A stretch of DNA of 64,000 bases from JAFCUW01 sp049898325 (GCF_049898325.1 NZ_JAFCXL010000008.1:1-64000), one strand, 5' to 3'. Shown: positions 8,225 through 17,328, numbered from the stretch's first letter. The notes: generated from the letters alone by a model not told the origin. A program made the numbers and translations.

Positions 8225-8905
8225 ATGCTCCAGAAAGCTCCACGCAGAACCCGCGAACGCATCCTTGAATTGTCGCTGCGGCTGTTCAACGAGTTTGGCG
8301 AACCGAACATCACCACCACCGTCATCGCCGACGAGATGAATATCTCGCCGGGCAATCTGTACTACCATTTTCGTAACAAGGACGATATCGTCAATTCGAT
8401 CTTCGTCCAGTTCGAGGCCGAGATCGAGCGCATCCTGACGGTGCCCGATTCGCGCCGCTCGAACCTGGAAGACGTCTGGCTGTATCTGCACCTGATGTTC
8501 GAGCTGATCTGGCGTTACCGGTTTTTCTACCGCGACCTCAACGATCTGCTCTCGCGCAACCGCAAGCTCGAACTGCACTTCAAGGCCATCCTCGCGCACA
8601 AGATCAAGGTGGCGCGCCAACTGTGCCTCGACTTGCGCAGTGAGCATTCGATCGAGGCGGGCGACGCCCAGATCGACGCCATGGCCACCAATATGGTGGT
8701 GGTGGCGACCTACTGGCTGTCCTACGAATACGTGCGCAACCCGCGCAACTACACCGAACAGAAAGCCATGTCGGACGCGCTCGCGCGCGGCTGCTACCAG
8801 GTGCTGTCGATGCTCGGCCCGTACCTGCGGGGCGACACCAAGCTGCTGTTCGAGAAGCTGTCGCAGGAATACCTCAAGAAAATCGAACCAGGAGCTGCGC
8901 GATGA
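8225..8905 (+). CDS. TetR/AcrR-family transcriptional regulator
   Basis: 226 residues from the ATG at 8225. The N-terminal helix-turn-helix is typical (RERILELSLRLFNEFG, then ISPGNLYYHFRNKDDIV), followed by a helical ligand-binding domain. A TTG at 8195 in the same frame would add ten residues that do not look like a TetR N-terminus. Its end overlaps the next gene by ATGA, so it is the first gene of a three-gene coupled operon. The ligand is unknown; proximity to the phasin gene makes a role in storage or lipid metabolism possible but unproven. Confidence 0.88.
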   Translation: MLQKAPRRTRERILELSLRLFNEFGEPNITTTVIADEMNISPGNLYYHFRNKDDIVNSIFVQFEAEIERILTVPDSRRSNLEDVWLYLHLMFELIWRYRFFYRDLNDLLSRNRKLELHFKAILAHKIKVARQLCLDLRSEHSIEAGDAQIDAMATNMVVVATYWLSYEYVRNPRNYTEQKAMSDALARGCYQVLSMLGPYLRGDTKLLFEKLSQEYLKKIEPGAAR

Positions 8906-9678
8906 ACTGGATGCCGTTCCCCTATCCGGCCGACGCCTATGTCTTCGACGCCGCCGGCCTGCGCGTCAACTGGGACCGCCTGCATGCGGGCGATGTCGAA
9001 GCGTTTCCCACCAGGGGCGCGCTGGTCGATGCCTGGATCGCCTTTCACGCCGGCGACTACTACCGCGCCATGAAGCTGGGCCTGGCCCAGGGCGTGTGCG
9101 GCTACGCGGTCGCGCACAAGGCCACCTGCATCTACGCCAGCGAGCTCGAGACCGACGCCGACCAGCGCCTGGCGCTGTTCGATGTCGTCGCCGAACGCTG
9201 CGAGCGGCACCAGCGCGAACAGCCCGACAATCCGGCCGGCTGGTACTGGCAGGCGTACGCGCTGGGCCGCACCGCCCAGGCCATCTCGATCGTCAAGGCG
9301 CTCGCCAAGGGCCTCGCGCCCAAGGTGCGGCACGGCTTCAAGCACGCCATCGCACTGGCGCCCGCGCACGCCGACGCCAGGGTGGGGCTGGGCGTGTACC
9401 AGTCCGAAATCGTCGGCGCCGCCGGCCCGCTCGTTGCCAGCATGACCTACGGCGCCCGCAAGCACGATTGCCACGCGACGTTCCGCACCGCCATCGAACT
9501 CAATCCGTTCGCGCCTGGCGCCTACATGGAATATGCCAACGCCATGCTGCGTTTCGATGGCAAAAAATGTCTCGACGAGGCGCGCGCGCTGTACCGCCAG
9601 GCCGCCTCGCTCGAACCAGCCGACGCCAGCGAACGGCTGGCCGTGGAGCGCGCCAGACATCACCTTGAGGTCATATGA
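8902..9678 (+). CDS. Tetratricopeptide-like hypothetical protein
   Basis: 258 residues, no signal peptide, not matched to a named family. It is mostly helical with weak TPR-like units, for example around ALAPAHADARVGLGVY and the C-terminal segment ending in LYRQAASLEPADA. Such proteins usually mediate protein-protein contact. Both ends overlap neighbours by ATGA, so it is translated with the TetR regulator and the LOG protein. Function is unknown. Confidence 0.7.
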   Translation: MNWMPFPYPADAYVFDAAGLRVNWDRLHAGDVEAFPTRGALVDAWIAFHAGDYYRAMKLGLAQGVCGYAVAHKATCIYASELETDADQRLALFDVVAERCERHQREQPDNPAGWYWQAYALGRTAQAISIVKALAKGLAPKVRHGFKHAIALAPAHADARVGLGVYQSEIVGAAGPLVASMTYGARKHDCHATFRTAIELNPFAPGAYMEYANAMLRFDGKKCLDEARALYRQAASLEPADASERLAVERARHHLEVI

Positions 9679-10295
9679 AAGCCATTGCCGTCTATTGTGG
9701 CGCCGCCCCTGGCGCCAATCCCGTCTACGCCAGCGCCGCCCGCGCGCTCGCGGGCGTGCTGGTGTCGCATAACATCGGCCTGGTCTACGGCGGCGGCAAC
9801 GTCGGCCTGATGGGCGTGATCGCCGACGAAGCGCTGCGGCTGGGTGGTGAAGTGAGCGGGGTGATTCCGCGCGCCCTGCTCGAGCGCGAAGTGGGCCACA
9901 GCGGCCTGACGCGCCAGTTCGTGGTCAAGGACATGCATGAGCGTAAAGCCATGATGGCCGAGCTGTCGGACGGCTTTATCGCCATGCCGGGCGGCATGGG
10001 CACGCTGGAGGAACTGTTCGAAATGCTCACCTGGGCGCAACTGGGGATCCATGCGAAACCGGTCGGGCTGCTCAATGTGAACGGCTTTTACGACCGCTTG
10101 ATCGATTTTGTCGCCCACCAGCAGGCCGAGGGCTTCGTCCGCCCCGCGCATGCGGCCCTGATGATGGCCGAGACAGCGCCCGAGGCGCTGGTGGCGGCCT
10201 TGCAGGCGGCAGCCTTGCAGGCAGCAGCCTTGCAGGCGGCGGGGGCGCCGACGAGCGTGGTGCAGCTGGCAGCGGCGCAGCAAGCCACGCGCTAG
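9675..10295 (+). CDS. LOG-family protein (nucleoside monophosphate phosphoribohydrolase-like)
   Basis: 206 residues of the LOG/TIGR00730 Rossmann family, which cleaves cytokinin-riboside or other nucleoside 5'-monophosphates to base and ribose phosphate. The substrate-binding motif YGGGNVGLMG is at 38-47 and the catalytic signature PGGMGTLEE at 105-113. The C-terminus carries three copies of ALQAA encoded by a 15-base repeat, which is not part of the family fold. It is last in the TetR-TPR-LOG operon and converges on the diguanylate cyclase gene with only 12 bases between. Confidence 0.9.
   Translation: MKAIAVYCGAAPGANPVYASAARALAGVLVSHNIGLVYGGGNVGLMGVIADEALRLGGEVSGVIPRALLEREVGHSGLTRQFVVKDMHERKAMMAELSDGFIAMPGGMGTLEELFEMLTWAQLGIHAKPVGLLNVNGFYDRLIDFVAHQQAEGFVRPAHAALMMAETAPEALVAALQAAALQAAALQAAGAPTSVVQLAAAQQATR
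10200..10244 (+). repeat. 15-base tandem repeat, three copies, inside the LOG gene
   Basis: Three near-identical 15-mers (ttgcaggcggcagcc type) encode ALQAA repeats in the C-terminal tail. The third copy diverges at its end. The unit length keeps the frame, so copy number can change without breaking the protein. Confidence 0.7.
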
Positions 10296-10307
10296 CCCGC
10301 CAGGCCG

Positions 10308-11441
10308 TCAGGCCGCGGCCGCCACCGCCGACCCGACGCGCTCCGGCACGATGCGGTTGCGTCCCGACGACTTGGCCACGTACATGGCCCGGTCCGCCCG
10401 CGAAATGGTGTCGGTGAACGGTTCGCCGGGGCAGCGCTCGACGACGCCGGCCGAGAAGGTGATGGTGAGCGCCCGATCGAGTTCGTCGATGCGCATGGCG
10501 CCCACCTTGTCGGCGATGCGCCCGACGACGGCCGCCGCTGTGCTCAGTTCGGTATCGGGCAGCATCAGCAGGAATTCCTCGCCGCCCCAGCGCGCCAGCA
10601 CATCGTCGGCGCGCAGTTCGGCGCGGGCGGCGGCGGCGAACGCGCGCAGCACGGCGTCGCCGCCCGCGTGGCCATAGCGGTCGTTGATGTTCTTGAAAAA
10701 GTCCAGGTCGAGCAGGGCGATGCAGGTGCGATTGACCGGCGTGCCCTTGCGCTGCTCCTGCGCGGCCAGCACGTCGTTCATGTGGCGGCGGTTGGCCAGC
10801 GCCGTCAGCTCATCGATCGTCGCCAGCGTGCGGATGGTGGCGACGGCGACCAGCAGCTCTTCCTTCTGGCGCTTCAGGCGCACTCGCAGCTTGTGCATTT
10901 CGCCCGTCAGCAGCGACACCGCCAGCAGCGACGCCACCGTCAGGCCGAAGTGCACCGCCTCGATGCGGCCGGGATAGCGGTCAGGGTGGGCGGCGGCCAT
11001 CCACAGCATCGTCACCGCCAGTTCGACGCTGGCGACCAGGCACAGCGTCAGGGTGGCGCGGGTGCGCAGCGAGAAGGTGGAGAACACCATGATCACCAGC
11101 AGCACCATCAGCGAGGCGCCGCGCACGGGGCCCAGCAGGGCGTAGGCGCCGACGTTGCAGGTGAGCGCCAGCAGCGACTGCAGCACCGCCAGCTGGGCCG
11201 GGCGGAGCGACAGGGCGTCGCTGGCGCGGATCAGCAGGTAGCAGCCGAAGATGCTGGTCATGCCGAAGCGGATCAGCGGCGTGCCGGCCGTGGCATCGAC
11301 GATGCCGCCGTCGATCAGGCCGAACATGAGCAGCATGGCCAGGCTGTAGAGCAGCCAGGTGGCGGCCCAGTAGCGCAGCATGCGCTGCATGCGCGGCTCG
11401 CTGCCGATGAACACGGTGATCCATCTAGGCCGTGGCGACAT
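10308..11441 (-). CDS. Membrane diguanylate cyclase (GGDEF)
   Basis: 377 residues. About six hydrophobic helices fill residues 25-180, then a short coiled linker and a GGDEF domain with GGEEF at 286-290 and an I-site RxxD at 277-280, five residues before it. It should make cyclic di-GMP with product inhibition. The ATG at 11441 lies inside the 3' end of the upstream GGDEF-EAL gene (17-base overlap), so the two are co-translated; a second ATG at 11390 is possible. Confidence 0.9.
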   Translation of the reverse strand: MSPRPRWITVFIGSEPRMQRMLRYWAATWLLYSLAMLLMFGLIDGGIVDATAGTPLIRFGMTSIFGCYLLIRASDALSLRPAQLAVLQSLLALTCNVGAYALLGPVRGASLMVLLVIMVFSTFSLRTRATLTLCLVASVELAVTMLWMAAAHPDRYPGRIEAVHFGLTVASLLAVSLLTGEMHKLRVRLKRQKEELLVAVATIRTLATIDELTALANRRHMNDVLAAQEQRKGTPVNRTCIALLDLDFFKNINDRYGHAGGDAVLRAFAAAARAELRADDVLARWGGEEFLLMLPDTELSTAAAVVGRIADKVGAMRIDELDRALTITFSAGVVERCPGEPFTDTISRADRAMYVAKSSGRNRIVPERVGSAVAAAA

Positions 11442-14193
11442 GGTCCCGCTCCTGGTCGGCCTGCCGTTCCGGCGCCGCTGCCTGCTGCGCCTGGGCGCGC
11501 AGCAGCTCGGCGATTTTTTCCGCCTTGACGGGCGGGCTGAACAGGTAGCCCTGCATTTCGTCGCAGTCGTTCTCGCGCAGGAAGCGCAACTGCTGCTCCG
11601 TCTCGACCCCTTCGGCGATGACCCGCAGGTTGAGCTTGTGGCCCAGCGAGATGACGGCCATGGCAATGGCCTGGTCGTCGAGGTTGTCGGCCAGGTCGCT
11701 CACGAAGCTCTTGTCGATCTTCAGGGTGCGGATGGGGAAGGACTTGAGCGCCGACAGGCTCGAATAACCGGTGCCGAAGTCGTCGATCGACAGCGCCACT
11801 CCCATCGCTTCGAGCTCGCGCATCTTGCCCACCGACTGCGCCAGGTCGCGCATGATCAACCCTTCCGTCACTTCCAGTTCGAGCGAGGCGGCATCGAGGC
11901 CCGTGTCGCGCAGCGCCAGCGCGACGCGCTCGACCAGGCGCGTTTCCTCGAACTGGCGGGGCGAGACGTTGACCGACACCGACAGCGGCGCCAGGCCGGC
12001 GGCGCGCCAGGCCATGTTCTGGCTGCAGGCGGTGCGCATGACCCAGTCGCCGATGGCGACGATCAGGCCCGATTCTTCAGCCAGGCCGATAAAGCGCAGC
12101 GGCGAGATCATGCCGTGCTCGGGGTGGTGCCAGCGGATCAGCGCTTCGACGCCGAAAATGCGGCCGCTGCGCAGGTCCACCTTCGGCTGGTACAGCAGGC
12201 TCAGTTGGTTCAGCGGCAGCGCCGTGCGCAAGCCGTCGAGCAGCACCAGTTTTTCTTCCACGCTGGCGTTCATCTCGCGCGCGTAGAACTGGAAGTTGTT
12301 GTTGCCCAGTTCCTTGGCGCGGTACATGGCGGCATCGGCGTTCATCATCAGCGTGGTGGGATCGACGCCGTCGCGCGGGTACATCACCACGCCCATGCTG
12401 CAGCTGACCTGCACCTGCTGGCCTTCAACCTGCACCGGCTCGCGCACCGCCTGGCGAATTTTTTCCAGCAGCGGCGTGATGGCCATGGGATTGTCGCCCA
12501 GCTCGGACAGGATGATGACGAACTCGTCGCCGCCGAAGCGACCCAGGGTGTCATTGGCGCGCAAGCACCCTTGCATGCGCGCGCCCACCACCTTGAGCAG
12601 TTCGTCGCCGGCGTTGTGACCGAGACCGTCGTTGACCAGCTTGAAGCCATCGAGGTCGATGAACGCCACCGCCACGCAGTTGCGCTTGCGCTGGGCCTGC
12701 AGGATGGCCTGATCGAGGCGGTCGCCGATCAGGCTGCGGTTGGGCAGGCCGGTGAGGGCGTCATGGTGGGCCATGTGGGCGATGCGCTCCTCGGCCCGTT
12801 TGCGCTCGGTGATGTCGCGCACGATGGCGACCACGCCCCCTTCGACCGCCACCACCTGGCGGTGCATCCAGGTGTTGCGGGTGCGCTCGGTGCCGCCGCG
12901 CCATTCCGCCTCGCGCATCCCGCCCAGCAGCGCCGCCTTGACCATGTCGTCGAAAATGCCGTCATCGCGGTACGACGGCATCAGGCGCAGCAGGTAGCCC
13001 CCTTCGAGCACCTGGCGGCGCAGGCCGGTGAGCCGCTCGGCGCGCTCGTTGGTCGCGTCGATGACGAAATCGATGATGGCGCCGTTGGCATCGAACACGC
13101 TGCGCATGACGAAGAAGGCGTCGAGACTGGCCTCGGCGGCGGCGGCAAAGGTTTCCTGGGCACGGCGGATGCGGCGCTGGGTGCGGCTCAGTTGCCACGA
13201 CCAGACGCACACCAGCGTGACGATCAGCACCAGCAGCACGCTGGCGCCGGCGGCGGCCCACAGCCAGGCGCGGCGCTGGCGCTCGACGGCGACGAACTGT
13301 TCATTGCGGTCGAGCGCCACCACGGCGCTCAGGGGGAAACCGTTGAGCCGGCGCACGGCCAGGTAGCGCTGATGGCCGTCCCAGGCGCTGGCGGTGGCTG
13401 CGCGCAGGCGCCCGAACGCCATCAGTTGCGCGCCGGCCTGCTGGCCCCAACTGATCCTGTCGCCCGTGCGCATGGCGCGAAACACGCCGTCGTCGCCGAA
13501 CACGCCGAGCATGCCGTGTTCCCCTTGGCGCGAGCGCTCGTAGCCGCTGGTGAAGTAGGTGGGATCGGCTTCGATGATGGCAACCCCGGCGAAGTGGCCA
13601 TCGGCGTCATCGATGCGCCGGGTGAAGTGCAGGTGGGGCTCCCCATTGGCGCTGTCGCGCAGCATCTGGCTGACGTACGGCAGGTCGTTGGGATTGCCCC
13701 GGTGGTAGGTGAAATAGGTCTCGCCGGCCACGTCGATATGGGGCGCCGGCGGGTTGCTGGCGACGATGCGACCGTCCTGGTCGGCGATGCTGACGACGAA
13801 CACCAGCCCGGATGGCAACAGGCCATTCGCGGCCAGGCTGCGCAAGGCGCCGCTGGCGCCCTTGGTCTGGACGGCGTAGCGCAGCATTTTCAGGTTCTGG
13901 TCGATGCCGTTCAAATTGCGCGCCAGTTGCGCCTCGTAGGTGTCGCCCATCTCGTGCACCGACTCGAGGGCGGCGCTGTTGGCGACCTCGCGCTCGCTGG
14001 CGATGAAACGGAAGGTCAGGATCCAGATCGCGCACAGCAGCAGCAGCGCGAACAGCGGCAGGGAAATATGGGTTTCCAGGCCACGCCGCAGGTAGCGCGC
14101 CAGGACGGCGCGCCTGCCGGGGCCGCCTTTCAGGCGTTCGATGGCGGTGGCGGTGGAAAGCATGGGTGACGTCGATTCGAAGGGGTTGAACAT
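11425..14193 (-). CDS. Sensor GGDEF-EAL protein with extracellular domain and PAS
   Basis: 922 residues from the ATG at 14193. A membrane helix (about 35-55), a periplasmic Cache-like sensor domain and a second helix (about 310-330) are followed by a PAS domain, GGDEF (FGGDEF near 553, with RxxD I-site) and EAL (EALIRW near 680, DDFGTGYSS downstream). Both catalytic signatures are intact, so it may make or break cyclic di-GMP. A GTG at 14232 would add 13 residues and an ATG at 14163 would remove 10; the start is uncertain. It is co-transcribed with the diguanylate cyclase downstream. Confidence 0.9.
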   Translation of the reverse strand: MFNPFESTSPMLSTATAIERLKGGPGRRAVLARYLRRGLETHISLPLFALLLLCAIWILTFRFIASEREVANSAALESVHEMGDTYEAQLARNLNGIDQNLKMLRYAVQTKGASGALRSLAANGLLPSGLVFVVSIADQDGRIVASNPPAPHIDVAGETYFTYHRGNPNDLPYVSQMLRDSANGEPHLHFTRRIDDADGHFAGVAIIEADPTYFTSGYERSRQGEHGMLGVFGDDGVFRAMRTGDRISWGQQAGAQLMAFGRLRAATASAWDGHQRYLAVRRLNGFPLSAVVALDRNEQFVAVERQRRAWLWAAAGASVLLVLIVTLVCVWSWQLSRTQRRIRRAQETFAAAAEASLDAFFVMRSVFDANGAIIDFVIDATNERAERLTGLRRQVLEGGYLLRLMPSYRDDGIFDDMVKAALLGGMREAEWRGGTERTRNTWMHRQVVAVEGGVVAIVRDITERKRAEERIAHMAHHDALTGLPNRSLIGDRLDQAILQAQRKRNCVAVAFIDLDGFKLVNDGLGHNAGDELLKVVGARMQGCLRANDTLGRFGGDEFVIILSELGDNPMAITPLLEKIRQAVREPVQVEGQQVQVSCSMGVVMYPRDGVDPTTLMMNADAAMYRAKELGNNNFQFYAREMNASVEEKLVLLDGLRTALPLNQLSLLYQPKVDLRSGRIFGVEALIRWHHPEHGMISPLRFIGLAEESGLIVAIGDWVMRTACSQNMAWRAAGLAPLSVSVNVSPRQFEETRLVERVALALRDTGLDAASLELEVTEGLIMRDLAQSVGKMRELEAMGVALSIDDFGTGYSSLSALKSFPIRTLKIDKSFVSDLADNLDDQAIAMAVISLGHKLNLRVIAEGVETEQQLRFLRENDCDEMQGYLFSPPVKAEKIAELLRAQAQQAAAPERQADQERDHVATA

Positions 14194-14456
14194 GGCGAAG
14201 CTGGCATCACTTCCTGGCGCCGCCACGGGCACGCGCCGGCGCCGGGCACGGTCGGCTGGTACCGCCGCTCATCTCCTGAGGGTTGATATGGCACAGTTAC
14301 TGTAAACAAAGCCCCGTCGCTTGTCGATAAATTTACGCTGGGCAATAGTTTTTGCGCGTTGTTTTGTGCATTAATGCAACATTTTAGTGCGGGGAACGAC
14401 GGCGATGGCGCAGGCGGCGTGCCGCCGTCCCGCGCGGGCGAGGCAAGGCGCGCCCG

Positions 14457-15008
14457 TCAGGTCCAGAGCGGCGTTGTCGAGCTGTCGAGGTGGGTCAGCA
14501 CCAGGCGCAGGTCGAATTCGTACTGGTGGTAGTGCGGTTCCATATAGCAGCACAGCTTGTAAAACGCCTTGTCGTGCGCTTTTTCCTTCACGTGCGCCAG
14601 TTCGTGCACGGTGATCATGCGCAGCAATTCCAGCGGCACTTGCTTGAACACGGTGGCGATGCGGATTTCCCGCTTGGCCTTGAGTTTGCTGCCCTGGACC
14701 CGCGAGATCGCCGTGTGCAAGCCCAATGCATGCTGGATGACCTGGATCTTGTTGTCGTAGGCGACTTTGTTGATGGGGTCGGCGTTGCGCAGGAATTCGC
14801 TGCGCAAGTCCTGGACGTAGTCGAACAGGGCGCGGTCGGTGCGAATGTCATGGGCGCGCGGATAGCGTTGGCGCAGCACGGTGGCCAGTTGGTCCTGGTC
14901 GATCAGTTGCGCCACCTGGGCGCGGGTCTGCTCGGAGTAGGCGCCCAGGTACTTGAGCGAGGCGGCGTGGGCCGAGGCGGTGTTCAGGGGAGGGGGAGTG
15001 GCTGCCAT
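14457..15008 (-). CDS. YgjP-like zinc metallopeptidase domain protein
   Basis: 183 residues. The zinc motif HELAHVKEKAHDKAFY is in the C-terminal half and matches the YgjP/WLM-like fold, where the two His of HExxH and a downstream His bind zinc. The N-terminal 100 residues are helical. No signal peptide, so cytoplasmic. The family's substrates are not known. The ATG at 15008 was chosen; the open frame extends 40 codons upstream into a hairpin-rich region that looks non-coding. The KGG protein gene lies upstream on the same strand. Confidence 0.82.
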   Translation of the reverse strand: MAATPPPLNTASAHAASLKYLGAYSEQTRAQVAQLIDQDQLATVLRQRYPRAHDIRTDRALFDYVQDLRSEFLRNADPINKVAYDNKIQVIQHALGLHTAISRVQGSKLKAKREIRIATVFKQVPLELLRMITVHELAHVKEKAHDKAFYKLCCYMEPHYHQYEFDLRLVLTHLDSSTTPLWT

Positions 15009-15081
15009 GGAGGCGGCAATGTAGCACATCGTGGGCACTGGCGCTGGCGGCGACCCGTCTGGGGCGCACCCGGGGGGCAGT

Positions 15082-15119
15082 CCCACTGTGGGCGCCCTCC
15101 GTGGGGCGCCCACAGTGGG
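15082..15119. repeat. Perfect 16-bp inverted repeat, 6-nt loop
   Basis: CCCACTGTGGGCGCCC at 15082-15097 and its exact reverse complement at 15104-15119, loop TCCGTG. It lies between the KGG gene stop and the YgjP start. No T-run follows on either strand, so it is not a standard intrinsic terminator. It may stabilise the KGG mRNA or mark a palindromic repeat insertion. Confidence 0.75.
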
Positions 15120-15152
15120 GCCGCCCACCCAGGCCGTGCGTGCGCGCTGCGC

Positions 15153-15497
15153 TCACTCTTCTTTGCTCCCCTGGCGATTGCCCTTGTTGGCCGAAGCGGC
15201 TGCCGCGCGACTGGCCGATTGCCGGCTTTCGCCCCCTTTGCGGCCGATTTCGGCCATGTGATTGCGGTCGCGGCTGACCGCTTCGCCGCCTTTCTGGCCG
15301 GCCCGGCGCGCTTCTTCTGAATCGAACTCGTGGGCGGTGCCTTTCTGGTGCGCGGCCTGGCCGCCCTTGCTGGCGATTTCGCGCTGCTGGTTCTGGTCCA
15401 TGGCGGCGAAGCCCCGCTTGGCCGGGGTGCCGGTTTTTTGGGCGCTGGCGCCCGTCGTCGCGCTCTTGCGCGTGCCGCCTTCCTTGCTTGTGGCCAT
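15153..15497 (-). CDS. KGG-repeat (Con-10-like) stress-induced protein
   Basis: 114 residues, very hydrophilic and Lys/Gly/Ala/Gln-rich. Three KGG motifs are visible (ASKGGQAA, GQKGGEA, GRKGGES), spaced as in the stress-induced KGG family related to fungal conidiation protein 10 and to GsiB. These proteins are disordered and linked to desiccation or general stress. A strong AAGGAG lies seven bases before the ATG at 15497. Confidence 0.85.
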   Translation of the reverse strand: MATSKEGGTRKSATTGASAQKTGTPAKRGFAAMDQNQQREIASKGGQAAHQKGTAHEFDSEEARRAGQKGGEAVSRDRNHMAEIGRKGGESRQSASRAAAASANKGNRQGSKEE

Positions 15498-15654
15498 GTC
15501 AATCTCCTTGTGTGGACTAAGTTGAAGAACCGGTTGCGTCAATCGCGACCGGGTACGCATGAAAGCGCTCTTGAATTTAGAGAGAGATCGACAACATAAG
15601 TTCCGTGATTGGCCGGCGATTGCTGAATTTGGTGGCGTTTTTTTGCCCCATTGC

Positions 15655-15674
15655 GTGCCTGTTGGGACAGGCAC
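15655..15674 (-). terminator. Hairpin immediately after the phasin-like gene
   Basis: GTGCCTGT / ACAGGCAC, an 8-bp perfect stem with a 4-nt loop that ends one base before the stop codon of the phasin-like gene. No T-run follows on the minus strand, so termination here would be weak or factor-dependent. Confidence 0.35.
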
Positions 15675-16031
15675 TCAGTCGGGCAAGGCGGCGGCGGCAT
15701 TGCGCACGGTCGGCATATAGGATTCGGCAATGGCGGCCAGTTCGGCCTGGGCGCCGCCCAGCAGGTCGAGCACCCGCTCCTGCCAGGCATGCAGGCGTTG
15801 GGCGCCGGGCTGGACCTGTTTGGCCAGGATCACGCCCACCTGCAGGGGATCGGCGCACTGGAGCAGTGCGTGCGCCGTGTGGTAGACCGCCTCCGTTTGC
15901 AGGCGGGCAAGGCGCCAGGAGACGGCGTTGATTTCGCGCCATGCCTCGAGCGCGCGCACGCCGGCATCGCTGGTGAAGTCGGCGCGGGCGCGCAGGTAAG
16001 CCTGGAAAGCCGGGGAGTCGCTAATTTCCAT
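15675..16031 (-). CDS. Small phasin-like helical protein
   Basis: 118 residues, predicted all-helical and amphipathic with no signal peptide. The segment from QTEAVYHTAHALLQCADP to the end resembles the phasin_2 family of granule-associated proteins, but no diagnostic motif settles this. It lies upstream of the KGG gene on the same strand with a 177-base gap and downstream of the oxidoreductase gene. Confidence 0.55.
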   Translation of the reverse strand: MEISDSPAFQAYLRARADFTSDAGVRALEAWREINAVSWRLARLQTEAVYHTAHALLQCADPLQVGVILAKQVQPGAQRLHAWQERVLDLLGGAQAELAAIAESYMPTVRNAAAALPD

Positions 16032-16116
16032 GGGGGGCCTCGAAGTGGAAGGGACCCCGTTCAGACCGCGCGCGGCGCCACGAGTTCCCCCCCGCCATCA
16101 GCGCATCACGGCTGGA

Positions 16117-17145
16117 TCAAGCTTCGGCCACCTGCAGCACCAGTTTGCCGAAATTTTTGCCTTCAAACAGCATCAGCAGCGCGTCGGGGAAGTTGTCGAA
16201 GCCCTTGACCACGTCCTCGCGGCTCTTGAAGCTGCCTTCCTGCATCCACTTGGCCAGCGCGGCGACCCCGTCCTTGTAGCGGGGTGCGTAGTCGAACACC
16301 ACGATGCCTTCCATGCGCGCGCGGTTGACCAGCAGCGACAGGTAATTGGCCGGTCCCTTCACCGGGGTGGTGTTGTTGTACTGGGAAATGGCGCCGCAAA
16401 TGACGATGCGGGCTTTCATGTTGATGCGGGTCAGAACGGTGTCGAGGATATCGCCGCCCACGTTGTCGAAATAAACGTCGACGCCATTCGGGCAGTGCTG
16501 TTTCAAGCCCTCGCGCACGTCGCCGTTCTTGTAGTCGATGCAGGCATCGAAGCCCAGCTCATTGACGACGAAATCGCATTTGTCCTTGCCGCCCGCAATC
16601 CCCACCACGCGGCAACCGAGGTGCCTGGCCACCTGGCCGACGGTCTGGCCCACCGCGCCGGCCGCGCCCGACACCACCACCGTTTCGCCCGCCTTGGGCT
16701 GGCCCACGTCGAGCAAGCCGAAATACGCCGTCATGCCCGGCATGCCCAGCGTATTGAGCCAGGTGGTCAGGGGCGCCACGCGCGGGTCGATCCGGTAGAA
16801 ATTGGCGGTCTTGTCATCGGCCGCGCCGACCCAGTAGGTCTGCACGCCGATGCCGCCCGACACATGGTCGCCGACGGCGAATTTGGGCGACTTCGACGCC
16901 ACCACCACGCCGACCCCGCCGGCGCGCATGACTTCACCGATGGCCACCGGGCGGATGTACGATTTGCCCTCGTTCATCCAGCCGCGCATGGCCGGGTCGA
17001 GCGACAGGTACAAGGTCTTGACGACGATCTCGCCGTCGGCGATGGCGCGCACGGGCTCGTTGACGGCATTCCAGTCGCTGGGCTTGGGCAGGCCGACCGG
17101 GCGGGCGGCAAGGCGAAACTGGTCGTTCTGCAGGAGGGTGGTCAT
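16117..17145 (-). CDS. NADP-dependent medium-chain oxidoreductase (CurA-like)
   Basis: 342 residues, zinc-free MDR superfamily, close to curcumin/alkenal reductases and E. coli YncB (CurA). The nucleotide-binding motif GAAGAVGQTVGQVA is central, and the N-terminal segment with LYLSLDPAMRGWM is characteristic. It should reduce activated C=C bonds using NADPH. An AAGGA box lies just before the ATG. Monocistronic, divergent from the yaeQ gene. Confidence 0.9.
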   Translation of the reverse strand: MTTLLQNDQFRLAARPVGLPKPSDWNAVNEPVRAIADGEIVVKTLYLSLDPAMRGWMNEGKSYIRPVAIGEVMRAGGVGVVVASKSPKFAVGDHVSGGIGVQTYWVGAADDKTANFYRIDPRVAPLTTWLNTLGMPGMTAYFGLLDVGQPKAGETVVVSGAAGAVGQTVGQVARHLGCRVVGIAGGKDKCDFVVNELGFDACIDYKNGDVREGLKQHCPNGVDVYFDNVGGDILDTVLTRINMKARIVICGAISQYNNTTPVKGPANYLSLLVNRARMEGIVVFDYAPRYKDGVAALAKWMQEGSFKSREDVVKGFDNFPDALLMLFEGKNFGKLVLQVAEA

Positions 17146-17328
17146 GGCGCTTCCTTGGAGGTCAGTGGAGGAACCCGACTATACCGTAAAATGCACGGTC
17201 GTACTATTTTTTAAGGGCGCCGGCGCGAACGCGCATGCGACAATGGCACAAGGCCAAAACAAGCACCACAGCGGCTGCCGGCCGCCGCCTTCAGCGCATT
17301 TTCATTTCACTTTTTATTGATCGATTCA

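Noticed and set aside
11380..14169. 929-residue open frame opposite the GGDEF-EAL gene
   Set aside because: Antisense shadow of a gene with intact GGDEF and EAL motifs.
14130..14345. Small open frame upstream of the GGDEF-EAL start
   Set aside because: It overlaps the start of the real gene in another frame and has no recognisable protein character.
14233..14456. Cyclic di-GMP riboswitch upstream of the GGDEF-EAL gene
   Set aside because: I looked for the GEMM core and found no match; only a short ACAGTAACTGT palindrome is present.
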